From: Helichrysum umbraculigerum
Lineage: Eukaryota; Streptophyta; Magnoliopsida; Asterales; Asteraceae
DNA: 64,000 bases
Reading direction: 5' to 3'
Assembly: GCA_949592205.1 (NCBI GenBank)
Contig: CATIUR010000004.1
Coordinates: 12,847,501 to 12,911,500 of the forward strand
This document shows, piece after piece, positions 33,427 through 45,378 of this stretch (within the stretch, counting starts at the first letter, position 1; each line of letters starts with the position of its first letter). The position numbers and the translations under genes are program-made. The notes under the pieces are model-generated. The model saw nothing but the letters and a program-made list of their open reading frames with translations. It did not search any database and was not told the origin of the DNA.

Positions 33427-34162
33427 AGCTAATGGTAAGATTTAACTCATGACAATTATGTCATTGCCAACGTGTTGAAACTTTGTGTGTACCTGGAAAA
33501 GTACACAGCTAACGGTCAGATTTAACTCATGACAACCATCTCAATGCCAACGTGTTGAAACAGTCCGTACCTAGAAAAGTACACAGCTAATGGTAATATT
33601 TAATTCATGACAACCTACAACACAGTTTTTATCAAACTATGATAAGCTTTCTTGGCTTACACAAATTGGTTCCCTATAATCTTTATGAGCATCTTCAACC
33701 CATACTTAATCCATAAACAATAGGTTTCGGGCATGTAGATAAACTAGGGAGAAAAGCCAGTAAACCGTACCCAATTCAAAGATAGATATATTACTCTTAT
33801 GTTTGGTTCATTAATATGTTAGGCCTTTATACAACCCAACCACGGCCTGCCCTGTGCCCCTGCCCTTAAACTTTTTAAACTGGTCGAAGTGTTTGGGTCG
33901 GATCGTGGTGGGTTGACTATCTGGATTTGTATATACTCTTTCAAACTCATTACATAGCTTATTTATGTCTAAATGTATTGGTATTGCTCTTTTGTTACAT
34001 ATACACCTGAAAAACACACTAAAAAGCTTTTGATGGGTACACTCTTTTGTTCTATTCTCTTTTTTATACATCGACAAATGTAAACAAATTTAGTACTCCG
34101 TAACTTTGTATACTAAAATAAAACAAAATATAAAGTAAGTTCTACGAACTAAACGACGACTT
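33427..34162. other. Right part of the region split by element A
   Basis: Contains three tandem-like copies of a roughly 68-bp unit (CACAGCTAATGGTAAGATTTA near 33424, 33504 and 33582) and AT-rich DNA. The 88-codon minus ORF at 33811-34077 has no recognisable domain. Probably the body of the Helitron ending at 34191. Confidence 0.45.
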
Positions 34163-34191
34163 CCCGGGTCACCGCCCGGGTATTACACTAA
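34163..34191 (+). mobile_element. Helitron 3' terminus (plus strand)
   Basis: Perfect hairpin CCCGGGTCACCGCCCGGG (34163-34180), then TATTACA and CTAA (34188-34191) followed by T. Same family as the end at 8609. 5' end not located. Confidence 0.65.
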
Positions 34192-37012
34192 TATAATCTA
34201 GTTGACTTGAAACTGACATGCCAATTTACCCCATTTTTTACTTAGTAATTGATGGATCAATACATCCGTTTTTAATGTTAAAAATAACAGATTAAAAGGC
34301 AATCTCAAGAAACAGAATAACCTTTTATTTTTAAATAGATACATTCAACATTTTATTATACTTATATTAATTGGAAAAAAAAAAAACCCTTAAAAATGAC
34401 AAAACGCGGGTTCATTTTATAATATTATCTTTTAAGATCGGAAGGTAACACAAGCTTAATCATCAACAACTAAAATGGAAAATAAACCAATTTATCAAAT
34501 AATAATGCTAACATAGAATGAGTACCTAGAATTTTAGCAGATGACGTAAACTTTCTGAATGTGAATTCGAAAGAGAAGTCTTATGAAGAAGCCTTGAATT
34601 CGTCACTTATGTTTCAATTATAAATCCTAAATTTAACAAAAGTGACCTAAATTGTTGATTTACAAAGAAATAACCAGAAAAATCGAGCAACCAAAAATGT
34701 TGAGAGGAGTCCAGAAAACTTAATATGTTAAGCGGAATGGATGGCTGGAAGGAAGTCAAGTAAAAGATTAGGCAGTTGATTGGTGAAGGTGGAAACCGCC
34801 TTGAAACAAAAACTGCTTGCCAGGGATTGATAATTGTAACTGAGATTTTAGACGGAGGAGATTAAAAATGAATTGACTTTATACGACTGGGATCAAAAGT
34901 TAGGAAGAGACAGTTAACCGAGCTCTGTCAATGTATAGGAAGAATATAATGGTGTGAGATCACACGGCGACCCCACATTTAAGGAGCAAGAGAGTCGGAT
35001 CCATCCTCGTTCAGTAATTCCTTTTATCAACGACAAACATTCTTTATATTTAAAAAATATATATATTACTTTTTACATCATATTCAATGCATAGGTTTAA
35101 AATGCAGTTAATCTGAATCGTTGATCAAGGAAATCAATAATTGAGATGGGAGATGGCTACCCCTCAAATAAGGGCCAACCCTCCAAACCTTACCCAAATA
35201 TAATTGTAATAAATGCCACAATAGCAAACAACACCTAAACAAATGTTAGGTTAGGCTAAAAATTAAGACTAATTACGTAAACTTAACATACCGAAAATCA
35301 GAAGTGCAAATTTTTTTTCCTTACAACATTTAAATTTTATTGCGCTACCAAGATAGATGTTATGCCATAATACATACTCGTAATAACTTCATAATTTACC
35401 GTATAAACTTGGTAGCTAAGATGAATATTGATAAATAATATGTATTTTGTTTTTAACTCTTAAATATATTAGTATTATTATTTTGACGTCATTGCTGTTT
35501 GTAACAACATTGTTTTGTCGCAATCCGTTGTCCCAATGTGTCGGCTTATTCTCTTATTCTTGATTTCTTTTAGTGAATAATAACGACAATTACTTTTGCA
35601 TATTCTTTTACAGCATTTTAAAAAACCATTTTTTTCTTGACTCCGTAAAAATCATGATCATGACCTGTCTGATAACAAAAGGCAAATATAATAAGATTGA
35701 TTAAAGGAAGTTGAACTTTCTGTTTGATCTCTAAAAAGTCTTATTAACAAATAGCATAAAGAGTATGGGAAAAAAAGATATATAAAAGTACACATAAGTG
35801 ACGGATCCATGATTTGAGATGACCCGCAATATCGATATCCTAATTTTTGTGAACCTGTAACACAAACAAATAATGCAACATAGCAGATGGATTTGTAGCC
35901 ACCCTAGTACACATGAAACTCAACTTATCAACAAATAAACTTTGATGTATATATTTTTCTTAACGATATGTACGCCTTAGGTACATTTAGAATATTGAGA
36001 GGTCAAAATATGATAGTAATAACTTTTGATAATGTGTAAAATAAAATATGTTACGGAATTTTATTTAAAAAAAATATAGCTAAATTATGAAATAAAAAGA
36101 AGCAATGAAGCAACTTAACATTTAGTCATAACTTGGTGACAAAATTATTAAAGAGTGTTGTTGTTCAAATAGGAGTACAAGTATGCGTCGTTATCAGTTA
36201 CAATAACTTCAATTCCATGCCACTTAATTTCAACGAACAACATCAATTGTAGATACAGAAAAAGAAATTAAATTTCTTGTTTTTCGGAAAAAAAAAAAAA
36301 AAAAAAACAGAAAAAGACGTACCAATTCAAAAAATTTAATTATGTTACCGACAGTAAGAACATGAATGATAAGTTATAGCTTTTTAAGTCTAGTAAATAA
36401 CATTTTAATATTTCTATTTTCAATTACCGAGTTGCAAAGTTCGACACACTATCTGCTTCAGCTTCGACCACATGAACTGAGAACATTTGAGATCATCCCG
36501 TAATTTATGATCAAATGGTTCAATTCCAGCGACTTAAGTATGATTCCATCTACATCTATCGTTCATAATAAATATAAGTGAATCCGATTATTGCAATTAG
36601 TTAAAAAATTAATTAAAATGTTAACTAATTGAATAAAAACATAACAAATCCCGAATAGAATAACTCAATTCACATACCCTAAATTGTTCACATTTATTAC
36701 AAACTATCTAACAAATAGAATTTGAAAATCAATTTTGATCAAAGTGACACTTACAGAAAAGTAGAAGCTTGGAAAAGTATTCCATTTTGATAAATTGACA
36801 CAGATACAGAAAAGGATGTATTTTGCATCACGTACGTTGAGAAGTTTGTCCCGTCTCCGTCTTATTAATCGTACATAATTATTAGTTGAAATGAACGTTC
36901 TAAACATTTAATGTTTAGTACGTTAAAAGATGTTATTCAAATCCTAGCTAGCTAGCTACCTTGTAGCTAGGTTGATTAGTAGAGCTAGAGTATAATTATA
37001 CTCCGTATTTTA
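34192..37012. other. Intergenic, no gene recognised
   Basis: AT-rich. Segment 34540-34990 is less AT-rich and pyrimidine-rich on the minus strand, perhaps an untranslated exon, but it has no coding frame. A poly-A tract lies at 36288-36307. Nothing else supported. Confidence 0.5.
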
Positions 37013-37332
37013 GAGTTAATTGCAGGAATGGTCCCTATAGTTTACACACATTCTAACTGTTGGTCCCTATACTTTGTTTGTTACATGGACAGTTCAAAAA
37101 CTTAAAATTTGTTGCATACTTAGTCCCTCATCTACCTAAAATGACTAAAATACCCTCATCTGGCCAAGGAAAATAGATAGTATCACCAAGAGAATTTTAG
37201 TCATTTTAGGTAGAGGAGGAACTAAATGTGCAACAACTTTTAAATTTTTGGACTGTCTATGCGACAAACAAAATAGAAGGACCAACAGTGAGAATATGTG
37301 TAAACCACAATGACCATTCATGCACTTTACTC
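37013..37332. mobile_element. MITE related to 6395-6690
   Basis: GAGTTAATTGCAGGAATGGTC and the inverse GACCATTCATGCACTTTACTC end a 320-bp, largely self-complementary sequence containing AGTCATTTTAGGTAGA and its inverse. Similar to the nested element at 6395. No convincing target duplication. Confidence 0.65.
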
Positions 37333-37904
37333 TATACTAAAGTTGTTTTTGGTATTTGCAAGGTTATCTCGTTTGATAATATTCACCGAACATTTTGATA
37401 ACATTTGACAACTTATTACAAAAGTTTGTACTATATAACCTAGCAGTGTACAGTTATGATTAAAAATCTGGATGGATTTATCATCCCCTTTGATAATTGT
37501 GTCATGTATGTCATATAATAATTAAGAAGTGATTTTTAATGAACGGTTGACTTTAATTTTCTTATTAAATTAAGAATTATTAATGTAATATGATTAAGAG
37601 CATCAAAATACGAAAGTTATGTCTTAATTTCTATTTTGTGTAACAAGCTAAAAATGAGAATTATCATTTAAAATTCCAAACCCGACGCTAAGGGTAGAAA
37701 TGATAATTTACAGTTTTAAATATAATATCGTTAAGTTAAATTATCTAAACGTTACATAAAGAAATCTCTTATTATTGATTAAAGAAAAAAGGTCGACAAA
37801 CAAAATAAATGTGACTGTCAAATAATGTGTTAAGGGACTTGATTTTAATTTTTAATACTCAAGGAATATTGTTTGCTATTATGACATGAGGGATCGATAC
37901 TTTA
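37333..37904. other. Intergenic, nothing recognised
   Basis: AT-rich DNA up to the TTA target site of the Harbinger element. Confidence 0.5.
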
Positions 37905-38242
37905 GACCATACGTAACGCGTACAGCTGGCCCGCGTTGTCGCTTTCAGAACGCCAATGCGGCGTTCTGCACGGCGTTGTGCTCCGCGTTCTCACTCGTAT
38001 CACGCTTCCTTTTTCCGCGTTATGGTGGGACCCACAGCCTATTTAATTTTCTTTTCTCTTTTTCTTTCGCGATAAATGCCGGAAAAATACAAAAAAAACG
38101 GTTTTTTTTTTTGAAATTCAAAAAGTTTCGAAAAAAACAAAAAAAAAAATTAAAAAAAAATAGGGGAGCGTGGGTAACGGATATAATTAAAAAAAAATTA
38201 ATTTTTTTTTTTTCAAACCACCTAAACACCTAACCCATTTCT

Positions 38243-38250
38243 CTATATAA
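38243..38250 (+). promoter_or_regulatory. TATA box of the Harbinger Myb-like gene
   Basis: CTATATAA about 100 bp before the ATG at 38347, with a C/T-rich leader (ACTTTCAACACCATTTCTCC) between. Confidence 0.6.
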
Positions 38251-38346
38251 ACTAACACATTCTAACTCATTTTTTAACCCACTTCAATACTTTCAACACC
38301 ATTTCTCCTTCTATTTTCTCCATCTATTTTCAATACTTTCAACACC

Positions 38347-38565
38347 ATGTCCAACCCAAATTCCGACTACAATCAAACCAACAACCCGGAAAATATGTCG
38401 TACACAAACCTTATGTTATTCGGAACCGGAAACACACCCGGTTCGAGCGGGAATAACCCAAACGTACGTCCAACCCAACCACCATACGGGTATTATCCTA
38501 ACCCGAATTTTCAACAACACTATGATCCAACCCAACCACCATACGGGAATTATCCTAACCCGAAT
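38347..38565 (+). pseudogene. Harbinger Myb/SANT-like ORF, 5' part
   Basis: 73 codons from ATG 38347 up to the CGAAT target site where element D entered. This N-terminal segment is Asn/Pro/Tyr-rich and includes a repeat (TQPPYGYYPNPN, TQPPYGNYPNPN). It continues in phase at 47457 on the far side of D. Proline/glutamine-rich leaders of this kind precede the SANT domain in plant Harbinger ORF1 proteins. Confidence 0.8.
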
Positions 38566-40638
38566 TATAACACCCCTCAATCTTACGTAATATTATTATA
38601 TTGAAAACACGGAAGCGAAGAGATTTAAAACATATTTAATTACTATACGTTAGAATCAAAGATCATAAACCGATCATAAGTTAAATCATGTCAAGTTAAA
38701 CATGGTTAACAAACACATAATACGGGGTATTATATAAAACTTAGCATTAACTGTTACAAAATATTATCAGAGTAGCAAGCTGTCAAAACATTCCCCAGCT
38801 CCTAGAGCATCTACTTTCTGCTACTCACCTATTCAAAATATAATCTGCAGAAAGTAAATACGAGGGATTAGCACAAAGCTAAGTGAGTGAGTTCATAACA
38901 CAACATCTAACTTAGCATAATCATATAATTGCTTCAAACAACCGCAATACGATATTCAATAAATCAACAACAACTTAACGAGGATCGGTGGCTCTGGGGA
39001 TAACCGTAATGCCCGGGTGGCTCCCCCAAGAACACTTACCCAACCATATCCGTATGGCCATACGGACGAGACCGATAACTAGTGGTAGTTGAACTCAAAT
39101 ACAGAATCAAACACACAACAAATGAAGTACGACTCTGTATCATTCATTCAACCCCTGCCTAGTTCAACCAACCATTTAACAACCTGTTGACCTCGTTAAC
39201 AACTGATGCCCGAAGGCCAAACACATAGCACAAAGGTTCACAGTCAACAAGGTATATCAACTAATCAACAAAACATATTCACGTTTATTCGTTGCAATCA
39301 AATGATCACAACTAAATTAAATGGTGAGCTCTGAATCCACTCACCAATACCTTTGCAGTCAACACACCCAGCTACTAATCACTGAGTCTTTGGAGTATCT
39401 GAAACATCACGCAACAACACAAGTTAGAACTTGTCATTAATAAGTGGTACTTAAGCAACTAACGACTTTACACTAGTATCTATACTATTACACACTCACT
39501 AATACAGTTACATCATAACATAATTATCTTGCATATTTGGTTTCCAAATACACCTATACATTGCAATTACAATTCAAAGAATTTAATTATTTTATTTCAA
39601 ATTTTGATCATAGCCGTTCGGCTTAAACGTCCATAGCCGATCGGCTTAGTTATCATAACCGATCGGCTCAGCCATAGCCGATCGGCTTACCCTGTTGATT
39701 TTCAGACTTTTATTCGAGGTCCAAGTTCTGAGGTGATTTTTAACTAACATAGCCCATCGGCTAAAAGGAGCCGTTCGGCTTTTATAACATAACCGATCGG
39801 CTTTGGCATAGCCGATCGGCTTCCACCTAAAAACTCAGCAACTCAGATCGATCAAGACACAAACCGAAAACCCAAATACCAAAATCACAATTTCGACTAA
39901 ATATGCAACAAATTCAATTCCTAATGCTACTACAACTTCATATAACCACTAGCTAACATATGTTAACAACAATAACATTCGATAATCATATATTTACGCC
40001 AAAATCACCAAACCAAATCATATTATCAAACTACATTAATTCTTAACTCAAAACTTGTATTTGATGCATCTAACTAGTTAATAACTATTACATATCATCT
40101 TATATAGCAAGTGATCATCATACAAATGCAAGAACAATTTCATATAACCAAATATTCATCAAACTTAGCATTTGAAATAAACTCTATTTACCTTAAAAAA
40201 TGGAGAAGATGGTGAATAGAGGATGTAGAAGATGATGATGATGATGATAGCTTAAAGATTACAACCTCCAAACTCTTTCTAGTTTGATGATTTCCTTTGA
40301 TTTTACAAGTTAGGGTTTGTGGGTTTATTTGAAAGAAGAATTGGGAAAGTGATCAAGTATTAGGTCGATCCCCTAATTTAACCAACCTACACTATTGGTA
40401 AATTATACCCGCTTTAAATCTATTGTCTGGAACCTAAAAATCATTTGCGAGAATTCTATTTTATTATACCGTCAACTTTAATAAATTAAAACAAGCAACA
40501 TTTAACTATCCACAATAAGTCCTAAGGCCTAGTTCACCAACTTTCATAATTAACCAATTATACCGAAAAAATTTATTTAAAACTATTAAATACGCAAATA
40601 TAAATAGAAAATACCAGGCTGTCGGAGAGGATGTTACA
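38566..40638 (-). repeat. Element D 3' LTR
   Basis: On the minus strand starts TGTAACATCC and ends GGGTGTTATA (canonical CA replaced by TA in both copies). Contains the AGCCGATCGGCT array. Confidence 0.95.
39612..39821 (-). promoter_or_regulatory. Element D dyad array (3' LTR copy)
   Basis: Eight copies of the 12-bp palindrome AGCCGATCGGCT or close variants start at 39612, 39635, 39657, 39676, then 39751, 39769, 39791, 39810: two groups of four at 18-23 bp pitch, 75 bp apart. The 5' LTR copy lies at 46425-46634. Confidence 0.75.
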
Positions 40639-40654
40639 AATCTCCCCTCCTTAA
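40639..40654 (-). other. Element D polypurine tract
   Basis: AAGGAGGGGAGATT abuts the 3' LTR on the minus strand and overlaps the gag-pol stop codon TAA (40651-40653). A perfect 9-bp-stem hairpin (GAGATTTCG..CGAAATCTC, 40656-40677) precedes it. Confidence 0.8.
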
Positions 40655-43600
40655 GGAGATTTCGTCCCCGAAATCTCAGCCCTATCAACCAATCCGAGAT
40701 ATCTGGATTTCATCGACTCTTCGGTCTCCCAAGTCAAGTTGGACCCTAAACTATGTTTCCACTTTACAAGCACCATAGGAATTTGTTTCTTCCTAAGTTT
40801 GGTAATTTTCCTATCTAGGATTTCTACCGGTTCTTCAACTAACTTTTGAGTTCTATCAACTTTTAAATCCTTCAAAGGAAGTATTTGTGACTGGTCCTCG
40901 ATGTTACACCTCCTCAAATAACACACATTAAACGTACTATGAATACCCGAAAGCTCCGGAGGAAGATCCAACGTCACCGACTGTTCGTTAACCACTTGTC
41001 GAATCTTAAACGGACCAATGTATCTAGGTGCCAACTTTCCCCGTTTTCCAAAACGAATTACACCTTTCCACGGGGAAACTTTAAGGTAGACTAGTTCACC
41101 TTCAGAAAATACAACCGGTCGCCTTTTCGGATCCGCATACTTTTTCTGTCTATCGCGTGCAGCTTTCAACTTCTCACGTGCAATTGCTACCTTATCCGCG
41201 GTCATTTGCACAATGTCGGGTCCAGCAAACTGTTTCTCACCGGCTTCCAACCAACATGTCGGTGTTCTACAACGACGGTCATACAACATTTCATACGGAG
41301 GCATACCGATACTCGAGTGATACGAGTTGTTATAAGCAAATTCGACCAACGGAAGATGTGAATCCCATGAACCTCCATATTCCAACACACACGCACGAAG
41401 CATATCCTCTAATGTTTGAATTGTGCGTTCTGATTGACCGTCTGTTTGAGGATGATACGCTGTACTTAGATTTACACGGGTACCCAATTCTTGTTGAAGA
41501 CTCTGCCAAAAATGCGAAACAAAACGGGAATCTCGGTCTGACACAATTGACACTGGAATACCATGTCTTGATACAATTTCATTAAGATACAACTGGGCAA
41601 GCTTAGTCAAAGAGGTGGTCTCACTCGCAGCAAGAAAATGCGCACTTTTTGTCAACCGATCAACAATAACCCAAACCATATCATTACCTCGAATGGTACG
41701 CGGCAGTTTAGTTACAAAATCCATGGTTATATGTTCCCATTTCCACTCGGGAATTTCCAACTGTTTCAGTGATCCGTACGGCTTTTGATGTTCAGCTTTA
41801 ACTTGCGCGCAGATATGACAATTACCAACAAACCGTGCAATGTCAGTTTTCATCGTGGGCCACCAATACAAAGGTTTTAAGTCGTTATACATTCGAGTAC
41901 TACCGGGATGAACAGTTAACTTAGACTTATGAGCTTCATTCAAAATCGTATCCCGAAGTCCACCAATTAAAGGAATCCACACCCGAGACTTAAAAGTTTT
42001 CAATCCTCTAGAATCGTCCACTAATTCATCTTTTCTTTTCAACATAATTTCGGACTTTAAGTTGTGATCCAACAAAGCTTCTAATTGTACAATTTTGATT
42101 CGATCAATCAAGTCAGAGGAAACATTTACCTTGAGATAAAAGATTCGATCCGAAGCACCCTTTCGGCTTAGAGCATCCGCAACCACATTAGCTTTGCCTG
42201 GGTGATATCTAATTTCACAATCATAGTCTTTGATTAATTCAAGCCATCGTCTCTGGCGCATGTTCAACTCCTTTTGGGAAAACACATACTGCAGACTTTT
42301 ATGGTCAGTACAAACAACACATCGAGTTCCGTACAAGTAATGTCTCCAAAGTTTTAAGGCAAATACAACCGCTGCAAATTCTAAATCGTGAGTGGGATAA
42401 TTCTTTTCATGCGGTTTTAACTGACGAGAAGCATAGGCAATAACTCTATCCCTTTGCATAAGAACACAGCCCAAGCCTGAAAAAGAAGCATCACAATAAA
42501 CAATGAAATCATCGGAACCCTCCGGTAATGCTAACACCGGTGCCTGACACAACATTTGTCTTAACGTTTGGAATGCATGCTCCTGAAGATCAGTCCATAC
42601 GAATTTCTCATCCTTACGGGTTAATTTGGTTAACGGACCAGCAATCTTAGAAAAATCTTTTATAAACTTCCGGTAATAACCCGCTAATCCAAGAAAGCTC
42701 TTTATTTCCGAAGCAGACTTTGGGGCGTTCCATTTCATCACAGCCTCGACTTTAGTTGGATCCACTTTCACACCATCCTTACAAATTATGTGACCCAAGA
42801 ATTGAACCTCTCGAATCCAAAATTCGCATTTAGAAAACTTAGCATACAACTGTTCTCGCTTCAAAGTATCCAGAACTAATCTTAAATGCATGGCATGCTC
42901 CTCTTCAGATTTCGAATACACGAGGATGTCGTCAATGAAAACAATAACAAATTTATCCAAGAAAGGTCGACAAACCCTATTCATTAAATCCATAAACACA
43001 GCTGGAGCATTCGTCAGACCAAAAGGCATAACCAAAAATTCATAATGCCCGTACCTAGTACGAAAAGCAGTTTTCGGAATATCTTCTTCACGAACCCGGA
43101 CTTGATGATAACCCGATCTCAAATCAATTTTAGAATACACTGAAGAACCCTGCAACTGATCAAATAAGTCATCTATTCTAGGAAGAGGGTACTTATTCTT
43201 TACAGTTCTCTTGTTCAACTCTCTATAATCGATACACATGCGCATAGACCCGTCTTTCTTTTTCACAAATAATACTGGTGCACCCCACGGCGAAGAACTA
43301 GGTCTAATAAAATCCTTATCTAACAGTTCCTGTATCTGATTCATCATTTCACGAATCTCAGAAGGCGCTAACCTATAAGGAGCTTTAGCTACAGGCGACG
43401 AACCCGGCACAAGATCAATACGGTACTCAACTTCCCTAACTGGTGGCAACCCAGGTAACTCATCTGGAAATACCTCAGAGTATTCACACACAACCGGTAC
43501 ATCGGAAATAACTTTTCTTTCAAGTTTAACATCAACTACATAAGCTAAGTAGGACTCGCAACCTTTGGATAATGACTTCCTAGCCTTCATCATCGAAATC

Positions 43601-45204
43601 AGGGGAATAGACATACCATCCCGTTCTCCTCGAGCCACAACGTATGACCCGTCGGAGATTGGGATCCTAATCAACTTTTGGTGGCAATCAATGCTAGCCC
43701 TATTCTGACTTAACCAATCCATACCAACTATTACGTCAAAACTAGGGATTGGCATCAACAAGAATGAAATAGGGAAAGTTCGGTCATCAATCACAATATT
43801 AGCTCCAGTCACCGAGGTGGTAACAGGAACTAATTTACCACTAACAATTTCTACTTCTACGGGTTTGGTTATCACTGTAGGCACTAATTTCAACTTGTCG
43901 CAGAAGCATACAGATATAAAAGTACAAGTAGCACCAGAGTCAAATAAAACACGAGCCGGTACAGAGTTTATAAAGAATGTACCAGTTATAACATCTTCTG
44001 TATGCACAGCCTCATTGACTGTCATTTGAAAAGCCCGACTGGTTGCTGGTGGAGGATTCTTCCTTTTCTGACCGGAAGAAGCCGAACTTCCGACCGAACC
44101 AAGCCCCGATTTCCCCGCCTCTGGACATTGCCCCACTCGATGTCCCTCCTTCTTACAAGTCCAACACACAAAGTTCGGATAACGACAATTTCTTATCTCA
44201 TGACCAAGATCACCACATTTCAGACACTTATTTGTTTGCGGAGTACACGGCCCTGAATGCCTAGATTTGCATGTACTACACCAGTTCGAACTTCCCGACG
44301 AACTACTCTTACTAACATACTTCTTTGTCTGACGATTACCTTGCCAATTTGATTTCCCTTTACTAGAGGAATCCGCTCTAGACTTTGAAGAATTATCTCT
44401 AGATCGTGTTTCACGAGACCCTCTAATGTCACTATCCACGGATCGAGCAAGATTAAAAGCCTGAGATAAACTAGTGGCTAGTCTCACGGTAGTACGATAG
44501 TTAGGGGGTAAAGTATCCACAAACTGCTCTATCTTTGTCTTCTCCTCCGGAACCCATTGTTGTACAAATCGAAGTTTTTCCGTAAATTGAGCTATCAACT
44601 CCTCCATGGTCATATTATCCGTTAATTGAAGATTTACAAAATCTCTCCTAATTTGTGCCATATGGAAATCAGAACAATATTGATTACGCACCACTTGATG
44701 AAATTCATTCCATCGTAAAGATTCCTTTTGTTGTGGAGTAAAATGCCCAGTAATTGAATCCCACCAAACCATGGCATCGTCCTTCAGGCACTGCACAGCA
44801 AACTTGACCTTGGATTCTTCCTCACAGCTAATCACATCAAACTTGCGTTCCATATCTCTTAACCAATTCAAAGCCACAGTTGGATTGGTACTTCCATGAA
44901 ATTCCGGTGGTTTGCAAGACATAAAAGTTTTAAATGTACACATCTTATTAGTCTGAGAAGATGGACTAGCACCAAACACCGAAGATTGTTGTTGCAAAAG
45001 TTGCCTAGCTGCAGCTTCCTCAGCTTTCCTTTTAAAATCTCTCAGAAATATCAATTCATCTTCTATCTCATGTATATACTCATCCCTATTGGTTTCTTCA
45101 CCGCCTTGATGAGACGTACCTTCCCGAACATTTGTCACAACAGGAGGAACAACATACCGAGAGGCATTATTGGGGTTGGGGATCGGTTGTTCGTCATCTG
45201 CCAT
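40651..45204 (-). CDS. Element D gag-pol polyprotein, intact
   Basis: One open frame. I place the start at ATG 45204 (MADDEQP), 2 nt after a 3' splice site (TGATTTCAG), rather than the in-frame ATG at 45219 inside that site; about 1517 residues. Order, approximate residues: gag capsid 95-235; zinc knuckles 310-375 ([28 protein letters not shown]); aspartic protease near 418 ([10 protein letters not shown]); RT 590-760 (FIDDILVYS); RNase H from 900 ([10 protein letters not shown]); integrase HHCC near 1095 with NCHICAQVK, then [25 protein letters not shown] (D,D,E); chromodomain-like tail 1460-1510 ([26 protein letters not shown]). All catalytic residues I can check are present. The virus-like particle would form in the cytoplasm and integration occurs in the nucleus; the chromodomain type suggests targeting to heterochromatin. 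Confidence 0.95.
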   Translation of the reverse strand: MADDEQPIPNPNNASRYVVPPVVTNVREGTSHQGGEETNRDEYIHEIEDELIFLRDFKRKAEEAAARQLLQQQSSVFGASPSSQTNKMCTFKTFMSCKPPEFHGSTNPTVALNWLRDMERKFDVISCEEESKVKFAVQCLKDDAMVWWDSITGHFTPQQKESLRWNEFHQVVRNQYCSDFHMAQIRRDFVNLQLTDNMTMEELIAQFTEKLRFVQQWVPEEKTKIEQFVDTLPPNYRTTVRLATSLSQAFNLARSVDSDIRGSRETRSRDNSSKSRADSSSKGKSNWQGNRQTKKYVSKSSSSGSSNWCSTCKSRHSGPCTPQTNKCLKCGDLGHEIRNCRYPNFVCWTCKKEGHRVGQCPEAGKSGLGSVGSSASSGQKRKNPPPATSRAFQMTVNEAVHTEDVITGTFFINSVPARVLFDSGATCTFISVCFCDKLKLVPTVITKPVEVEIVSGKLVPVTTSVTGANIVIDDRTFPISFLLMPIPSFDVIVGMDWLSQNRASIDCHQKLIRIPISDGSYVVARGERDGMSIPLISMMKARKSLSKGCESYLAYVVDVKLERKVISDVPVVCEYSEVFPDELPGLPPVREVEYRIDLVPGSSPVAKAPYRLAPSEIREMMNQIQELLDKDFIRPSSSPWGAPVLFVKKKDGSMRMCIDYRELNKRTVKNKYPLPRIDDLFDQLQGSSVYSKIDLRSGYHQVRVREEDIPKTAFRTRYGHYEFLVMPFGLTNAPAVFMDLMNRVCRPFLDKFVIVFIDDILVYSKSEEEHAMHLRLVLDTLKREQLYAKFSKCEFWIREVQFLGHIICKDGVKVDPTKVEAVMKWNAPKSASEIKSFLGLAGYYRKFIKDFSKIAGPLTKLTRKDEKFVWTDLQEHAFQTLRQMLCQAPVLALPEGSDDFIVYCDASFSGLGCVLMQRDRVIAYASRQLKPHEKNYPTHDLEFAAVVFALKLWRHYLYGTRCVVCTDHKSLQYVFSQKELNMRQRRWLELIKDYDCEIRYHPGKANVVADALSRKGASDRIFYLKVNVSSDLIDRIKIVQLEALLDHNLKSEIMLKRKDELVDDSRGLKTFKSRVWIPLIGGLRDTILNEAHKSKLTVHPGSTRMYNDLKPLYWWPTMKTDIARFVGNCHICAQVKAEHQKPYGSLKQLEIPEWKWEHITMDFVTKLPRTIRGNDMVWVIVDRLTKSAHFLAASETTSLTKLAQLYLNEIVSRHGIPVSIVSDRDSRFVSHFWQSLQQELGTRVNLSTAYHPQTDGQSERTIQTLEDMLRACVLEYGGSWDSHLPLVEFAYNNSYHSSIGMPPYEMLYDRRCRTPTCWLEAGEKQFAGPDIVQMTADKVAIAREKLKAARDRQKKYADPKRRPVVFSEGELVYLKVSPWKGVIRFGKRGKLAPRYIGPFKIRQVVNEQSVTLDLPPELSGIHSTFNVCYLRRCNIEDQSQILPLKDLKVDRTQKLVEEPVEILDRKITKLRKKQIPMVLVKWKHSLGSNLTWETEESMKSRYLGLVDRAEISGTKSP

Positions 45205-45363
45205 TTCTGAAATCAACACAACACTTGAAACTTGTTAATCGTTAGTACCTATCTACTAACAATTTCACAACCAATGCTAAATCCCTTACCCAGGAATGTT
45301 TGACATACCACGCTACAGTTTTGGGATTGAACATTCTACAATGCTCAATTACCCCAAAACTAT

Positions 45364-45375
45364 GCTCTGATACCA
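45364..45375 (-). other. Element D primer-binding site
   Basis: TGGTATCAGAGC on the minus strand, 3 nt inside the 5' LTR; initiator-Met tRNA. Confidence 0.9.
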
Positions 45376-45378
45376 ACT

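Noticed and set aside
33811..34077. 88-codon minus ORF with basic C-terminus
   Set aside because: No recognisable motif, no splice partners, and located in probable Helitron DNA.
8609..34191. Terminal inverted repeats of one 25-kb DNA transposon
   Set aside because: Both ends have Helitron 3' features (hairpin, CTRR, following T) and no target duplication.
41157..41585. 142-codon ORF opposite element D's integrase
   Set aside because: Antisense shadow of a conserved pol gene; several similar shadows exist opposite D and E.
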